Source of the DNA: Lottia gigantea
Lineage: Eukaryota; Mollusca; Gastropoda; Lottiidae
NCBI RefSeq assembly: GCF_000327385.1
Contig: NW_008708344.1
Location: forward strand, 127,622 to 191,621
Direction of reading: 5' to 3'
Length of the DNA: 64,000 nucleotides
Shown here: positions 45,062-59,059 of the stretch, one piece after another
Layout of the letters: each line of letters begins with the position of its first letter
Position numbering within the stretch: position 1 is the stretch's first letter
Program-made: the position numbers and the translations under genes
The notes under the pieces: model-generated
What the model saw: the letters and a program-made list of their open reading frames with translations, nothing else
What the model was told of the DNA's origin: nothing
Databases searched by the model: none

Positions 45062-48000
45062 ATGTCCATGCGACTAGTGTCTAGTGGAAGTTACAATGTA
45101 CGGGCATCAGAAATGGCACACATTCAAGATAGATCCCAGAAAACTGTAACCTGTGTTGTCCACTTTCTTGATGATACAGAGCAAGTTTTTGAAGTGGATG
45201 TGAGTAATATCTTGTATTTGTTTTGCAAAAGCATGAGTTTTGACCTTTTTAAAAATATTTTATTTCTTTCCATTGATAGATATTTATATCACTAGAACCT
45301 TATCCCTAGGCTACCAATAAATTATTATTGAGATCTTTTGGCAAATGCTATATTTAAAGTGCATGAATTAGATTGAAATCGTTTTTCTTGTGTTTTCTTT
45401 AGATGGGGCAATTTCCTTATCTCTTAGGCAAATTTATGTTATGACTGTTCTTCTGTTACAAATCATTACAACATTTGACTAAAAACAATCTTGTAAACAA
45501 ATATTATTTTTTTCGTAATGTCTCTATTTATATATTCTAACTCTTAGAAGTTGGCCAAGAGATAAATCTGAATTCTAGTTCATATTTTCCTCTGGTAATT
45601 AATGTCACCTGAGATAAGTCATGTGTCAGGGCTGCAGGTTGTTTCAGAATATATTATGAAAATGCTCTGATAAACCTAGAGATCAATTTAAGTTGTATCG
45701 CAATTCGTGAGTCAAAATGACTCCATTTTGAGATCCAGAAATTCCTGTGATTAAAGTTTATCATGACAAATCCTATCAATTTGTATATAGTATTAAATAT
45801 ACATTATACAACTATTACTGATAATTCCAAATTAACTTGATGAGCCACAACTGGAATTTTGTGTGATAAATTCACTTGAACCATGGAAACACCAAAAGTA
45901 TTTGATTTTGATAACTAGCCTTGATTGTAACAAAATGTAATTATGGTGAATTATTTCTAGAAGAGAGGTAAAGCTCAACAATTATTAGATAAAGTATTTG
46001 AACATCTAGAATTGGTAGAGAAGGATTATTTTGGCCTACAATATGTAGATATTCCACAAGTTTTAGTAAGTATCTATTTATCTACAAGTTAAAGTATTAT
46101 TTTCAGAGATCCAACATTGTCAACATGCGTCTGCAATCTACCAGACAATGAATGTTGCCTAGTCTTGCCTAAGGAGTATTTGTCAATGTCAATGAAAGCA
46201 CTGGCCAAGGTCACAGAATAATAGATATTGATAATATGAAAACTAAATGCTAGATTACAAATAAAAAGACACACATGCTCTCTGACATAAATATATTGTA
46301 TATATTATTGGCATCAGTCCTGGAATCAGTCTAGCTGACAGAAAGGACAGACTTACTGCAGCGTTAATTCTGACAGAATTATTTTACAGTAAATTTAGTT
46401 AAAGCAATTTTATTCGTGCTTACATGACTTGTCTTATTGTTTTTTATACAATGAAAAACATTGTCAAGCTATAACGAACTTCGTCTTATACCTTGACTGC
46501 AATAGCTATGCTGCTTGTATCAAAGAATGCTGTGACTTGATTGGATTGTACTGTAGTGAATACAGCCAATCAGGGCATTCAAGAGAATAAAATAACTGTC
46601 TTTCTGTCAAGAGCACTGATTTGCTGTATTTGCTGGCTATTGCAGTCAAGGTATAAGACAAAGTTTGTACATAGCTTGACATTCTGAAGATGTTTATGAC
46701 CCCCAAAAAAATATTAGTTATTAAGTGCTTGGTGTGTGTGTGTTATCTTTGCCTGGAGAGCTATCTTTAATTTGAATAAATATATATATATACAGTAATG
46801 ATTTTAATGTGGTTGTGTTTACATTATTGTAGAGGTGGCTAGATCCTTTAAAAACCATTAAGAAACAATGCAGAAGTAAGTGTATTTTAACATATGTTTC
46901 ATTTCCTTGAAATATTAGATGATTTGATTTAAAGGCCATGGTTCGTCAATATCGGTTTTGATTTGAGTCTTGAAATTATGTAAATAGTTTTCAGAAGTAC
47001 TAGAACTGCAAGAAAAAGCACATAATCCTTCAAATATATTTCAAACTAGAAATTTCACTTCTGTATTCTATTTATATAGGTCAAACCTGTTGTTATTTTA
47101 ACTTTTATTAACACAGGTAATTTTGAACGCAAATGAACACTATTACTGATTAGCTCAGCTGTAAAATTTCTAGACCCGTCCATTTAAACAATTTAACCAA
47201 AATATTGTACAAATCTGATCATATAATTAAAATAAAACCACTTATTAAGAACATTCTCTACAACTGTAAATAAAAGTAAATAATCTAAAAATCTGAGTCT
47301 ATAAATTATGCAAATTATGTTGTCTGGATTATCTTGATAACTATATGAAGTCTATGTGGCTGTATTTTGTTGTCCATCTTCAGATTTCAAGCTATTACAT
47401 ATTTCTTTTTATACCTTTCTTGTATGGCAGTTTGTAAATGAAGCGATTCCATTGGATTATAACCTAGCAAATACAGCCAATCATTTGTCTCTACAGAAAG
47501 TAATGTTTACAGCCTTTCTGTCAAGGACTCTGATTGACTGTATTTGCTTTCTTACAATCATATCAAATCACTGCATTTCATGATAGTCAAGGTATAAGTA
47601 AGAAAGTTGTGATAGCTTGCCAATGTGAAGATGATTGTTGTCACACATTTACATTTTAATCAGATCTTTGCATTACAAGTGTTTTGGAAAATTTTTCATT
47701 GGTAATTTTGCGAAACTATATTTTATGTTCTAAGCATAATTCTTTTTTCTTATTTTAGTTGGTCCTCCATTTGTCTTCTATTTTCGTGTAAAATTTTATG
47801 TTTCGGATCCAAGTAAATTATCAGAAGAATATACAAGGTAACATATTTTTGACACTGTATCAGATGGAAATTTAGCCTGACAAATATGGCTCTACTGTTC
47901 TTTGGATATATGCATGTGATATCTTCACTGTTAGGGACAGACCTAGAAGGTCACATTTTAGTTGCTTTGATTAACTTTCAGATTGCTAGTCTCTGAGATT

Positions 48001-51000
48001 TATTTCTTTGACAGTTATACCAGTTGACTAAAAATATTAATTTGTATTTAAGGTACCATTTTTTCTTGCAAGTAAAGAAAGATATTTTAACAGGGAAGTT
48101 AGTGTGTGTTCCTAGTCAAGCTGCCCTCTTATCAAGTTATGCTGTTCAATGTAAGTGTATCTGTCAACTTAATTAAAGGGACATTATGATATTTTCTTTG
48201 CTCAAATTTTTGAAAACTGCAAAACTGTTTTAACTTAAAAAATCCTGCCATTAATTTTAAACTATTTAAAAGATTTACATTAACTTTTAATTTTGTTTTA
48301 CTTTTTGAAATGGCTTTAACTAAAAATATTGAGTCTTTATGAGGCCTAACAGCAAACCTAGTTTAAGCTGCTTACTATGCAATTAGTATATTCCATTTTT
48401 ATATGCCCACATCTCTCTATGTGGACGCATATTGTCAGCACCCCGGTCCATCCGTCGGTCCGTCGGTCTGTCAACATTTGCTTGTAAACGCAAGATTTTT
48501 TAATTTTTATTAATTATTAAATAATTATGACACCTTAAGTTCAAAAATGAGGTAATTTCTCTTTTAATTTTGATGTTTTTTTTCTGCAGCTGAATTGGGA
48601 GACTATAATCCAGATGAACATAAAGAAGGTTATTTAATGGGATATGTTTTTGTACCAAATCAAACAGAAGATTTTGAAAGACAGGTGGCAGAGAAGCACA
48701 AGCAACACAGGTATGTGGTATAGGCAGTGTAATCTAAATTAGACCCATCTTTCATTTTGTTTTTTATTAGCTGTTATTTTTATATATCCATTCTAGTTAG
48801 GGTCTTAAGAGGCCACTCTCGTTTCTTAGTATCAATAACCTTTGGCCTATGTTAGGGGCTGTCTCTAGATTTGTGTTAAATTTTGTTCAGCAAGACCAAA
48901 CGTGTATGTAAATGATTTTTTCATTTCAGGGGTCAGACTCCTGCTGATGCTGAGTATAATTTTCTGGACAAGGCTAAACGTCTAGAGATGTATGGTGTAG
49001 ATTTACATAATGCTCGGGTAAGGGTAAGCATGCTTTGTCTAGGTGTGGAATAGAGTATAGTTCATTACCTAGCTTTTGTATATTTATATATTGTGTTAAT
49101 GTGAAATTGTACAAGATACCAAGGGAAATTTCATGTATTCTTCTTTGGCAAACTTTTGATTATTTTTTAAATTGTCCAATTTAAGCTATTACAAACTTTT
49201 GTCATGACTACAATAGCCACCTTCCTTGTATCACAGATTGCAGTGATTTGATTGGATTGTACATCAATCATTGCCTTAAACACAAAAAGAGTGTTAACAT
49301 TATGGCTTATGACTTTCTGAGGAATCTTATTGGTATTGGCATGATGATTGAAACCCAATATTTTACATCTTTTAAAATCTTTTCTCTGTTTTCTACTGTA
49401 GTTCCATTCTAATGATGTTATTTTTAACAAATCAAAGTGTATCATGTAGAAGCCGTCATGTGATAAAATAATGATTGTGGATAAGGAAACTTAGAGTAGA
49501 TCAATATGACCGCATCTTCAAGTTTCACATGTTTCATTACAATACTCTTTGATTGGTTAAAAACAACATTTTTAGAACGGTAGTTTTTTTATATTCTGAG
49601 ATTTTGATTGACCAAAATTTACATGATAGGTCATTAAGTTGACAGAAATCACCCTTGGTATCACAGAATGAAGTAGAAAGTGGGGGGGGTCTTAACTTGG
49701 ATTATTTGTGACACTCAATTGGTGAGTTCTCAACAGGTTCCTTTTATTCAAATTGTGCCTCAATTAAACGTTACAGAACCATAGATGTAGCATTTAATAT
49801 TTACCCTTCTATTCTATTCTATCCATTTTGAATTCTGTTTGCACCTACTTTTATTTCTGCACTCATGGACCCACCAATCGAGTGTCTCCATTAAGTAATG
49901 TTGGTGTTTGGTTTTAATGTGTTATAAAAGCCTTCTTGCTACTAAATTGGAATGTATAGATGACGTTAATATAGCAATGGCTTTTAAATATTTATTTCTA
50001 TTGGTTTTTAAATGCTTAGACCTAGTATGTGAAAGCAAAGCAATCAAATCTGATCAAAGGCGAATGATTTACTTACATCCTGATGTTACATTTTATTCTC
50101 TAAATAATAAATGGTTCATTTAAATCTTCAGACCCTTGAACATTGCAAAATCAGCAAATAATTTAAATTGCCATCTCTTGGTGAATGGGACCAAAAAGTC
50201 AAAAACCATGAAAGAAATGCTACCTCTACACCTAAAAATTATGTGTTATTATGGCTTATTCTTTAAAGACCTTCTGTCGAGGACTCTGATTGGTTGTATT
50301 CACTAACTTACCTTCCAATCAATTTGCTGCATTTACAAACTTTGGTGATTATGTTTGTAATAACTTGATATTTCCAAGGTCATCCTAAACGGTAGCGTTT
50401 CTCTCATGTTATATATCATTGTGAAATTGGATGTTCAATTTTTAGATGTTAATTTCACATAAGGTTAAAATTTGTACTTATTACTTACTTATATATTGTG
50501 TTTGTAGTTAGTTTTGTATATTTAGTTTGTATATTTATTTTGTTTCTATAAGAGTATGATCGAAGGAGATGTGATAGAAGAGGCTGAATTAGATGTGGTA
50601 AAATTAACACTAATATTTTAGCATCAGTTTGTTCATCTTCACAATGTCAAGTTATTATTACTTTGGTATTTAAACCTTGATTGTAATAGTCACCTTTCTT
50701 GTATCATGGAAGTTTGTAAATAAAGTGATTTGATTGCCTTGACAGAAAGTTTACAACCTTTGGGTTGAGGGCTCTGATTGGCTGTATTTGCTGGAGTACA
50801 TACCAATAAAATCGCTACATTCTGTGATACAAGGATAGTGACTATTGCAGTCATTGTATGAATAGGAAGTTTGTAATAGCTTGACACTGTGAAGATGGAG
50901 TTTGTTTTAAAATCTCACATCTTTCAATTTATTGTTGACACCATTAGAAGTGTCTACGTCCATCCACGTCCATCTGTACACATTTTGTTTGTTTGTGATT

Positions 51001-54000
51001 TAATATTTATGATTTTAATACAATAATGTTTTATACATTTTCAAGTTTGGAAAGAAAGAACTCCTGTTGTAAATAGTCTATTTCTTGAAATAATCTGAAA
51101 TGGACATTTTGAGTTGAAATTTGAGCACCTATCAATTTTGAAGCCCTCAACAATTTCTATTTCTTTTTATGGATTTTATTCATTGTAATGAAATTTGGTA
51201 AAGTGTATTGATTTGTTAACAGTGAAATGGGTGTATCTGGAGTTGGTCTTCAATTTATATTTATATTAACCATATTTTCTATTTGTTTTTTTAACACCCC
51301 TCTCCATCTCTCTGAGACATTATGTCAAAGTGAAATTTTGCATCTTTGGCCATTTTGTCAAATCTGGTTATCTTAAATACTTAAATGTATTTTGTTCACC
51401 AGCTGCTTCAGCTTTAAGTAGTAATTCTTAGATTTTGGTGAAGTTAAATTTGAGTCTATCTACTAAAGGTTCAGACCTAGAATGGAACAAATACTTCATT
51501 CTGAGATTGATGAGGTGGTCTAGACTGACTGGGAGACTTGGTAGTTGTTATTTCCTTCATAATCAAATTAACATCAGGGTATCGTAGAATTTAGGTTCCC
51601 TTATCTTAGAATTTTCATTATAATTTTGGCAGGAACAATTTCTGCTTGTGTTTATAAATATTAGTAAATGATAATAAGTGGGTCTAGGACATCATAGGAT
51701 GACCAGAAAATTTGAATTTTTAAGCTTGGTCAATAAGAGTGTATATTTATCAGTGGACACACCTGGTTTCATAATTATACTGAATCTCTGTATAATAACA
51801 ACTTTAAGTTGTATGTTTATTCTAAGAGATAGTATACCTTTAAATTATTAGGATGTTTAAGATAGGAAATGAGTCAGATTTGTTTATAATATATTCAGTA
51901 ATATGTTTATATAATTAAGTTAAAGTGATACATTAGGGTTAAAGTTTGATATTTGGGTCAGTAAATTTTTAGATGATGATAATCTTAAGTACTCAGCAGC
52001 TCTGTGAAAGACTCAGACCTCCAATGGAGCGTCTGAGAGAGTTCTACCCCAAAGAAAATTTGTGAAAAATGATTGATTGTGCAAATTTCGGGGCAAAAAT
52101 AAGAAGTACATGTATAAATAATGATATTTTTGAATTTTGAAATGGGGATTTAGGGGGGTACAAACTATTTTCGAAGGGGGGGGGGTAGGGGGGGGTCTAT
52201 TAGGAGCAAATGTACCTATGCTGGTGCTGCCTTTATCCATTGTAGCCTATCAGATTGTAGATCATACATTTGCTAAAATATGTTGGTGTGTGGCTTAAAT
52301 AACATGTTTGCTGTATTATACTAAATATTTGGCCTGCTTTTTCAAAATAAAAATATAGTAATAATAATTATTTTCCAGGCATTTACTTGCATTTAGCTTA
52401 AAAAAAATGCATTCAGCCTGATTTATCAATATAAAATAATAATAATAATTTTTGCATATATTTGCATAATTTATTTTGTTTTAATTTTAATTAATAAATA
52501 ATTGTTTTAATATTTTAAATAGCAAGTTGCATGATTTGAATATTAACAAATTTAACTTTGAAGGAGGTGAAACAACTTTTATGACCAGATTTTAAAAGTG
52601 GTCTTTTTTTTTTTGTGTTATTTTTTTTATTACAAAATTGGAGAAGAATAAATATAAATTTGGATATAAACCTGGAGCTTTGATTGCGAACAATAATTAC
52701 TGAAATTGAATTTCAAAATCATTTAAACTATCCAATCAGATTACTGTTTTTCTTAAATCTAGGTTAAAGTTTCAAAAATAAAACCTTTAAGTTAAATTTA
52801 TGTTGATATTGGACATTGAAGTGATATTTGTGTTATTGTTCTGTTGTTTATTTTCAGGATCAAAGTAATATTGAGATTCAGCTTGGTGTAACTTCTGCTG
52901 GACTAGTCGTCTTTCAAAATAATGTTAAAATGAATACCTTTTCTTGGTAAGTTATACATGATTTGTAATTGAGTTTTCTGCTGTTAATGATGCAGTTCAG
53001 ATAAGGCACATAATGGCTTGTTTAGTATGGAAAGAGGTTTTCTGCTGTTAGTTACATGGTTGTCATGAAAAATAGCACATAATTTCTTTATTTTGAGGCA
53101 TATGTCAGTGACCTGTACAGATGTATGTATGTCACTTTCAGTTGGTAATTTTTATTCAATAAACTGATCTGACATTAGCTCTAGAAAAAACTGTTTTATT
53201 TTTATTTTCACAGGGCCAAAATAGTCAAAATTTCCTTCAAAAGAAAACAGTTTTTTATTCAGTTAAGAAGAGAAGCGGTTAGTAAGATTTATTTAAAGAA
53301 TACATAAGGTTTATATGATAAGCCTGTAATGTAAAAATTGGACTTACATATATTATCTTATACCACAGGTATTCATTCATTAATGCATTCTTTTATTCAT
53401 TCATTGGTTGTTCATGGTATACTTCATTCATTCTTTCATTTATTCAATGTTCTTTGTCCATGTCATACTTCCTTGATTCATCATTCATTCAAACATTCAT
53501 TTATTCATTCATTCAAACATTCATTTATTCATTCATTCAAACATTCATTGATTCATTGTATATATATTATAGAATGATACTGTTGAAAATTTAATTGGTT
53601 TCAACATGGTGAGCTATAGATCCTGTAAAAATTTGGGGAAATCATGTGTGGAACATCACACGTTTTTCAGACTACATATCCCTAATCCTGCCACAAAGAA
53701 AATCTTTTCTATTGGATCTAAATTTAGGTACAGGTATGTTTCACTACTGTTTGTGTTGTGTTTTCTTTAGTTTTGGTAAGGGGCTAACTTTTTCATTTGA
53801 CAGTTTGTGTTGCATTAACTGAAAATCATTCCTGTCAAAAGTATATTTTGCTTAGATCATCAACTCCTTTGGTCCAACAGATCCCATTTATGGCTCGTAC
53901 TTAAAAAAATAACATTTAGATTGAAAATTTACATTAGATTGAAAAGTTATATTTTAAAACTTGAATACAATTATGTGGAAACAAGGCCCAGAATTGAAAA

Positions 54001-57000
54001 AATCTGATCTAGTTTATTTGTGGTCACTTTCGTATTTAATATAAAATTTTAGGTTTCAAAGAGAGTTTTTGACAAGAATGATTCCAGATTTTTGTTTTTG
54101 AAATTTATATTTTACTAACTTTACCTCAATTATTTATTGTTATTCAAATTATATTGGAACTAAATATTTATAATCCTGGACATATATATTAATTATTATT
54201 ATTACTAAAATCTTATCACAGAAAAATGATTTGAATAATTTTTTTTGTATAACTTGAATTTAGAATTCGTGAAACCTTGGTATAATTAAGCTCTTCCAAT
54301 AGTTTCTGTACTAATTTGAGACAAGTATTCCAATTCTTATACTTCAATACTAGCTAGATTTCACATAAAAAAAACTCAAATAGGTTTTGTTTTGAGGGCT
54401 AAAATTTTCTCCCTAGATCATTAAAGGTAATATAAGAAGTTAAATATTAATCAGAATATAATAATCATAACAGAAAAAAAATATCAACTTAAATTTTGCA
54501 GTAAGATGTTCAAAAAAGAGACTAAGAAAATAAAAAAGAGTTCATTGTCATTTAAATAAAGCTTCATTATCAATAAATAGATCCCCTTATCTATAAATAG
54601 ATCAGACTGTGGTTTACTTTATCCAAATTGCTTTGTTTGAGACATTGAATTTTAACCTATTAAAATGATCTTTTGGATTAGGAATGGGTTACCTGTAATA
54701 ATATTCTTGAGTATCGCACATATACTGAATCCCCAATATGTGATTTTACATGCTAATCTGACATGATGAAAAATATGTAATAGAAGGGACATGGCCTGGT
54801 TCTACCCATAATCTTATAAACTGTCCCTGAATTTAGTTCTATGCCTACCCCTAGTTTATTGATGTACATCGCTTGCAGCATGTTTGTTAGTCCATATTAT
54901 TATCAATACCCATCATTGTGCACAAACACATTCTCACCCCATTCAGACTGCTTAAATACCTTCTGCTATTGCATGCTTCATTCTATGTTCAAATCTGTGC
55001 CTGTGCCTGTGAAATTATAGTGATCATTTCTCATTACTCGTTCCCTGCCAGGGCCGCCACACTGTACATAAGTACATACAATCTGGAAAAGATAAGTACA
55101 AACCATTGGGGAAAGATCACTAGAGTCTTGGAAAGATCTCTACAAACAATCTGGGAAAAAATATTACAAACCATTGGGGAAAGATCACTACAATCTTGGA
55201 AAGATCTCTACAAACAATCTGGGAAAAAATATTACAAACCATTGCGGAAAGATCACTAGAGTCTTGGAAAGATCTCTACAAACAATCTGGGAAAAAATAT
55301 TACAAACCATTGGGAAAAGATCACTACAGTCATGGAAAGATCTCTACAAACAATCTGGGAAAAATTATTACAAACCATTGGGGAAAGATAACTACAATTT
55401 TGGAAAGATCAGTACTAACAATCTGGGAAAGATCATACAAATTATTTGGGAGAGATCATTACAATCTTGGAAAGATCTCTACAAACAATCTGGGAAAAAT
55501 ATTACAAACCATTGGGGAAAGATAACAACAATTTTGTAAAGTAAAGTACTAACAATCTGGGAAAGATCATACAAATTATTTGGGAGAGATCATTACAATC
55601 AATCTGAGAAAGATCGGTTTCAACAATCTGGAAAAGATCATACAAGTTATTTTGGAGAGATCATTACAATCAATCTGAGAAAGATCAGTACTAACAATCT
55701 GGGAAAGATCAGTACAAATTACCTGGGAGAGATCATTACAATCAATCTGAGAAAGTTTGGCACAACAAATCTGGGAAAGATCAGTACAAGCAATTTGGGC
55801 AGATCTGTACAAAAAATCTGGCAAAGATCAGTACAAAAAATCTAGGAGAGATCAGTACAAAAAATTTGGCAATATAAGTATTTCTATGACATTGACCAGA
55901 TAAAAGAAAAAAAGCATTGAAACTACATTATGTAAAAAGATGACTTCATATTTGTAAGAAATGTTTACCCTCTCATGGCAAGAAAAAGAAGGAATACATT
56001 TTGGACATTTTGAAAATCAAAGGATACCAAATGTTTTTATGAAATACAATGAATCATTAAAAATGAATTAAGATTGTAACAGAACCTGCATGTATCCTAT
56101 ATCAAAACCTTAATAGAATCTCAATTTCTTATCATTTGCATGGCATAATGTATGTAGTGTTTCTATTCAAAGACTAGAAAAATTATATAAATTTCCCACT
56201 ACCAGCTTATTGGTAGTGAAAAACAAATATTTCTGGACAAATTTTAAACATTTTTAAACTGACTTAAGTTGATTTCCAAAAGTCCAAAATGGAAAACAGG
56301 CTTATACATCTATGTGGCATGAAGTATTGTGACTTAATAGGAAATTTGTCTGTATATTTATCTTTTTTTAGAAAGATTTTGATCTTATCAATAACTAATA
56401 TAGTTATCTGTTATTCACATCTGTTTTTCACAAGTACCAACGACTATTTTTTACAGCGGTCGAACTGAGTACCAAACTCTTGAAGAAGGTAAACGGAGAA
56501 TGAAAATTGATCGGACTTTTTCAAGGTAAAGATAGAACTGACATGGAATTATTGAATGTAATGTATTTGTATTTTACTGTTATAGTAGTAAATTGTCAGT
56601 AGGATTTTGTATTGAGTTGAAAAATATGGAGTTATTGCCCTTTATTTGTCACCACATTGTTCTTTGAAGTAACTAGATTTTGTCCATTATTGAGGTTTTG
56701 ATTCGATTTTCACTCTAAGAAATTTCTTTTGTTAATATTGGAACTTCTTTTGAAGATACTGAACTTGCAATTGCTATCAGGTAAACAGAATAATAAGATT
56801 ACTGTAATTTCAGTGAGAGAATTTTAACATATCGCATGACCTTGTATCAATATGTTATGATACTAGGCATAGAAGTCATAATTTATGCACATATCATTTG
56901 GCATCATCCAAATGTAAAAGTTAAATTTGCTATCAGGACCATTAAAATTACAAAAAATTAGCTGTCAAAAAATTATCAAAAATTTATCAAAAATATTTTA

Positions 57001-58854
57001 CTTGTAATATTATGGTTTTATGTCTCTACAATTGTATTGAGCACTTTTCAACAGTGAAAATGTTTTGTTATTGTAGATCTCAATTTAGAAATATTAAAAC
57101 TCTAATCGTGTTGTTACTCAGAGTTTACTCAAATCTAAATTTATACAGTCAAAAAAAATCTCTTTTATAGCAATATAATATGTATCATATCTGTCTAAAG
57201 CAATGATTACAGTGATAAAAAAGAATTTTGAATTGATCTAATTTTTATCCAGAATATCCCAAAATTGGCTGACCTCATTGATGTACAAAATCTTCAGTTA
57301 TGATTGTCACTGGAATGCTTACTGCATTTTTCTAGTAATATATTTATTTGTGTTACATGTTATATAATATTTAGTGGTGTGGTGAGTCTTAAAAACTAGC
57401 TCAATCCTCTGATAGGTATTTTGACAGATATCGGCTAGTGTAGGGTTTAGAAAACCAAAATAGTTGTGGTACTATGGGGGTTTTCCAGAACCATATTCAA
57501 TCTTTTCAACTGATCCTCATGGCTTTAAGATAATATTTTATGTTTGATGAATTGTTGATAAAGAAGAATATACTTGGTAACGTCATCTTCATTTATTATT
57601 CTGATACCCAACTGTGAATGGGTACAGATAATCTGGGAGAGATCAAGTTAAGAGGTTTGGCCTAGGACCAGCTGGTAAAAGGATCCTTGTGGACCTAAAG
57701 TTGTTATCCTTGAAAAATATAGTTCTTTCTGTCTTAAGTTGGGTTATGAAAAGCTTAAAAAGCTAAAAATGAGTTAATTTCTTCTATCCCTGCTCTAGCT
57801 GATAGCCATCAAAGTATCTGATAGGAGGGTAGGTAAAAGTAAGCTAGATTGGGACAATGGGAAATATGGGAAAGGTGTATATATACAAATATAATAAGCA
57901 TGACATATACTGGATCTGTCTAATATTACATGTGGATGTATGATATATTGAAGCCACATGAATTGTGGACAGTCACTTTTGTTGTTTTTTTACAGTACCA
58001 TATATTATTTTTGTTGCTAAACCTTTATTAATCCTGATGGATTGCTTCTTGAAGAGCTTATTTGCTTAAAGTTTGTTTTTACCATAATTTAAAGAAATGC
58101 GGTTGGATTACTAGTTATAAAACTGGACCACCTAACACCTGAAAATGGACAGCTTTTAAAAGGAATCAGATCTACATCACTAATAAGGGCTTTTTATTTT
58201 TTGGCATTCAGACACACAGTGATCCTTATATTAATTTCTATATTATTTTTCTAAAACTTGCTAGGCCTACTTGTATGTATGTGTTAAAATAACTGGTGGA
58301 ATTCAAGCAGTTTGTGATAATTTCAATGCATTTTGATATTATGCAGTTTGAAGTATGTTGGTGACTGTAACAGATACAGCTATCTACGTATTTGTTGTAT
58401 CATTACTTTCATCAAATTGTAGACAAACTGGACATCAGATATGAAATGATAAAGAAACTTCAGATTTTCAAAAAATTTCAATCTATTTTCTGCATACTTA
58501 GTAGGCACCGTGCATCAAATCCCTTTTTCTAGAATTGATGGTTTGCTTTTGTTTTTGTCACAAAGTTCAAGTTACAAGTCAATGAAATCAACCTGTGCTC
58601 TTTTTCAGATCACCAAGTAAACGCTATGCCCGTAGAACAGTAGGATCTGTATCCAGACAGGCCATTATGGACGATAAAAACTTTCATGATGGTTATCGTA
58701 ATTTATCAAAATCACAAACTTTCACTTCAACCACAGCCAATTCACATCCATTTAATCGTTACGAAGGAGGAGGAGTTAATAGTCATATACGTGCTACCTT
58801 ACCACCAGATTATAAAACAAGATCATCCTGGATTGAAACTACCAGATCAGATGA
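45062..58854 (+). CDS. PTPN4: PTPN4/PTPN3-type tyrosine phosphatase, FERM and FA part, 3'-incomplete
   Basis: Exons, all phases consistent: 45062-45199, 45961-46065, 46833-46875, 47759-47837, 48053-48150, 48590-48710, 48930-49017, 52858-52946, 53214-53277, 53573-53733, 56457-56525, 58609-58854, about 434 codons. The start [18 protein letters not shown] parallels human PTPN4. Also matched: [52 protein letters not shown]-like [58 protein letters not shown] and the FA motif FSRSPSKR. The protein links the membrane cortex to PDZ targets and dephosphorylates junction or receptor proteins. The PDZ and phosphatase domains must lie beyond base 64000, after a large intron. Confidence 0.95.
46459..46692. 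mobile_element. Family A foldback MITE (PTPN4 intron)
   Basis: acattgtcaagctataacg, cgtcttataccttgactgc and gacttgattggattgtact on the left; gctattgcagtcaaggtat and catagcttgacattctgaag on the right. The inner part of the right arm is shortened. Confidence 0.75.
46935..47220. mobile_element. Family B repeat, copy 4, inverted (PTPN4 intron)
   Basis: Contains ttgatttgagtcttgaaatt, agaaatttcac, gaacactattactgattagc and the end agacccgtccattta, which match family B read on the opposite strand. Confidence 0.55.
47377..47632. mobile_element. Family A foldback MITE (PTPN4 intron)
   Basis: catcttcagatttcaagcta at the left; gctattgcag is lost but tcaaggtataag and gatagcttgccaatgtgaag close the right. 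The centre has tttacagcctttctgtcaag. Confidence 0.7.
48395..48495. repeat. CCGTCC-type mollusc-like repeat block
   Basis: tatgcccacatctctctatg, tggacgcatattgtcagcac and ggtccatccgtcggtccgtc. Related to the inverted block at 38150-38215 and to a fragment at 15390-15425. Confidence 0.55.
49183..49330. mobile_element. Family A MITE, left half only (PTPN4 intron)
   Basis: aagctattacaaactttt, actacaatagccaccttcct, gattgcagtgatttgattgg, then aacattatggcttat. The right arm is missing. Confidence 0.6.
50240..50385. mobile_element. Family A MITE, right half only (PTPN4 intron)
   Basis: attatggcttattctttaaa, accttctgtcgaggactctg, attggttgtattcac and aataacttgatatttcc match the centre and right arm of complete copies. 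Confidence 0.55.
50553..50597 (+). other. PTPN4: Candidate 45-base in-frame cassette exon of PTPN4
   Basis: Flanked by TTTCTATAAG and GTAAAAT, it encodes [15 protein letters not shown] with no stop. It would fit in phase 0 between the exons ending 49017 (...NAR) and starting 52858 (DQSN...), inside the FERM domain. Vertebrate PTPN4 joins these directly. Its acidic make-up recalls alternative FERM-loop inserts. Support is from frame and splice sites only. Confidence 0.35.
50634..50900. mobile_element. Family A foldback MITE, complete copy (PTPN4 intron)
   Basis: Left catcttcacaatgtcaagtt, cctttcttgtatcatgg; right ttctgtgatacaaggatagt, gactattgcagtcattgtat, taatagcttgacactgtgaa and gatg. The last bases mirror the first ten (CATCTTCACA / TGTGAAGATG). 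Confidence 0.8.
51680..51845. mobile_element. Family D MITE (PTPN4 intron)
   Basis: aagcttggtcaataagagtg and tttatcagtggacac match the left arm of the 42398 copy; the right end ctaagagatagtataccttt + aa is its inverted terminus. The outer left end is not kept. Confidence 0.6.
53364..53565. repeat. (CATT)n-derived low-complexity repeat next to an exon
   Basis: ATTCATTCATT-type units, then 20-base units with aaacattcatttattcattc, end just before the acceptor of the exon at 53573. The open frame in it is an artefact. Confidence 0.8.
55087..55870. repeat. 68-bp tandem array in PTPN4 intron
   Basis: gaaagatctctacaaacaat starts at 55131, 55199, 55267 and 55335, exactly 68 bases apart. The array then decays into about 33-base half-units (caatctgggaaagatca). 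Long open frames on both strands come from the array. Confidence 0.9.
57600..57722. repeat. Dispersed repeat E, copy 2 (PTPN4 intron)
   Basis: gaatgggtacagataatctg, ggagagatcaag, accagctggtaaaaggatcc and ttgttatccttg, in the same order as 1425-1562. Confidence 0.6.
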
Positions 58855-59059
58855 GTGAGTAAATTCTTCTATTTGTGAGAGTGTTAAAATGTCAAAGATT
58901 TTTGAGTTTTTGTGTTATTGTAATGCTATTTGAGCGTGTGAGTGTGATTTGTTAAGGTTGGCCATCCGTTTGACAAGTCATACCTTAGTCTCTTAAGAGA
59001 GGGGTTATATAGACGAAATCCTGCTCCCCAGTCCTTTCATATCTATTGTAAAAAAAAAA

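Noticed and set aside
53338-53577. Frame with [11 protein letters not shown] repeats
   Set aside because: CATT-type microsatellite before a PTPN4 exon.
55196-55824. Several open frames on both strands ([14 protein letters not shown] repeats)
   Set aside because: All are frames of the 68-bp array.
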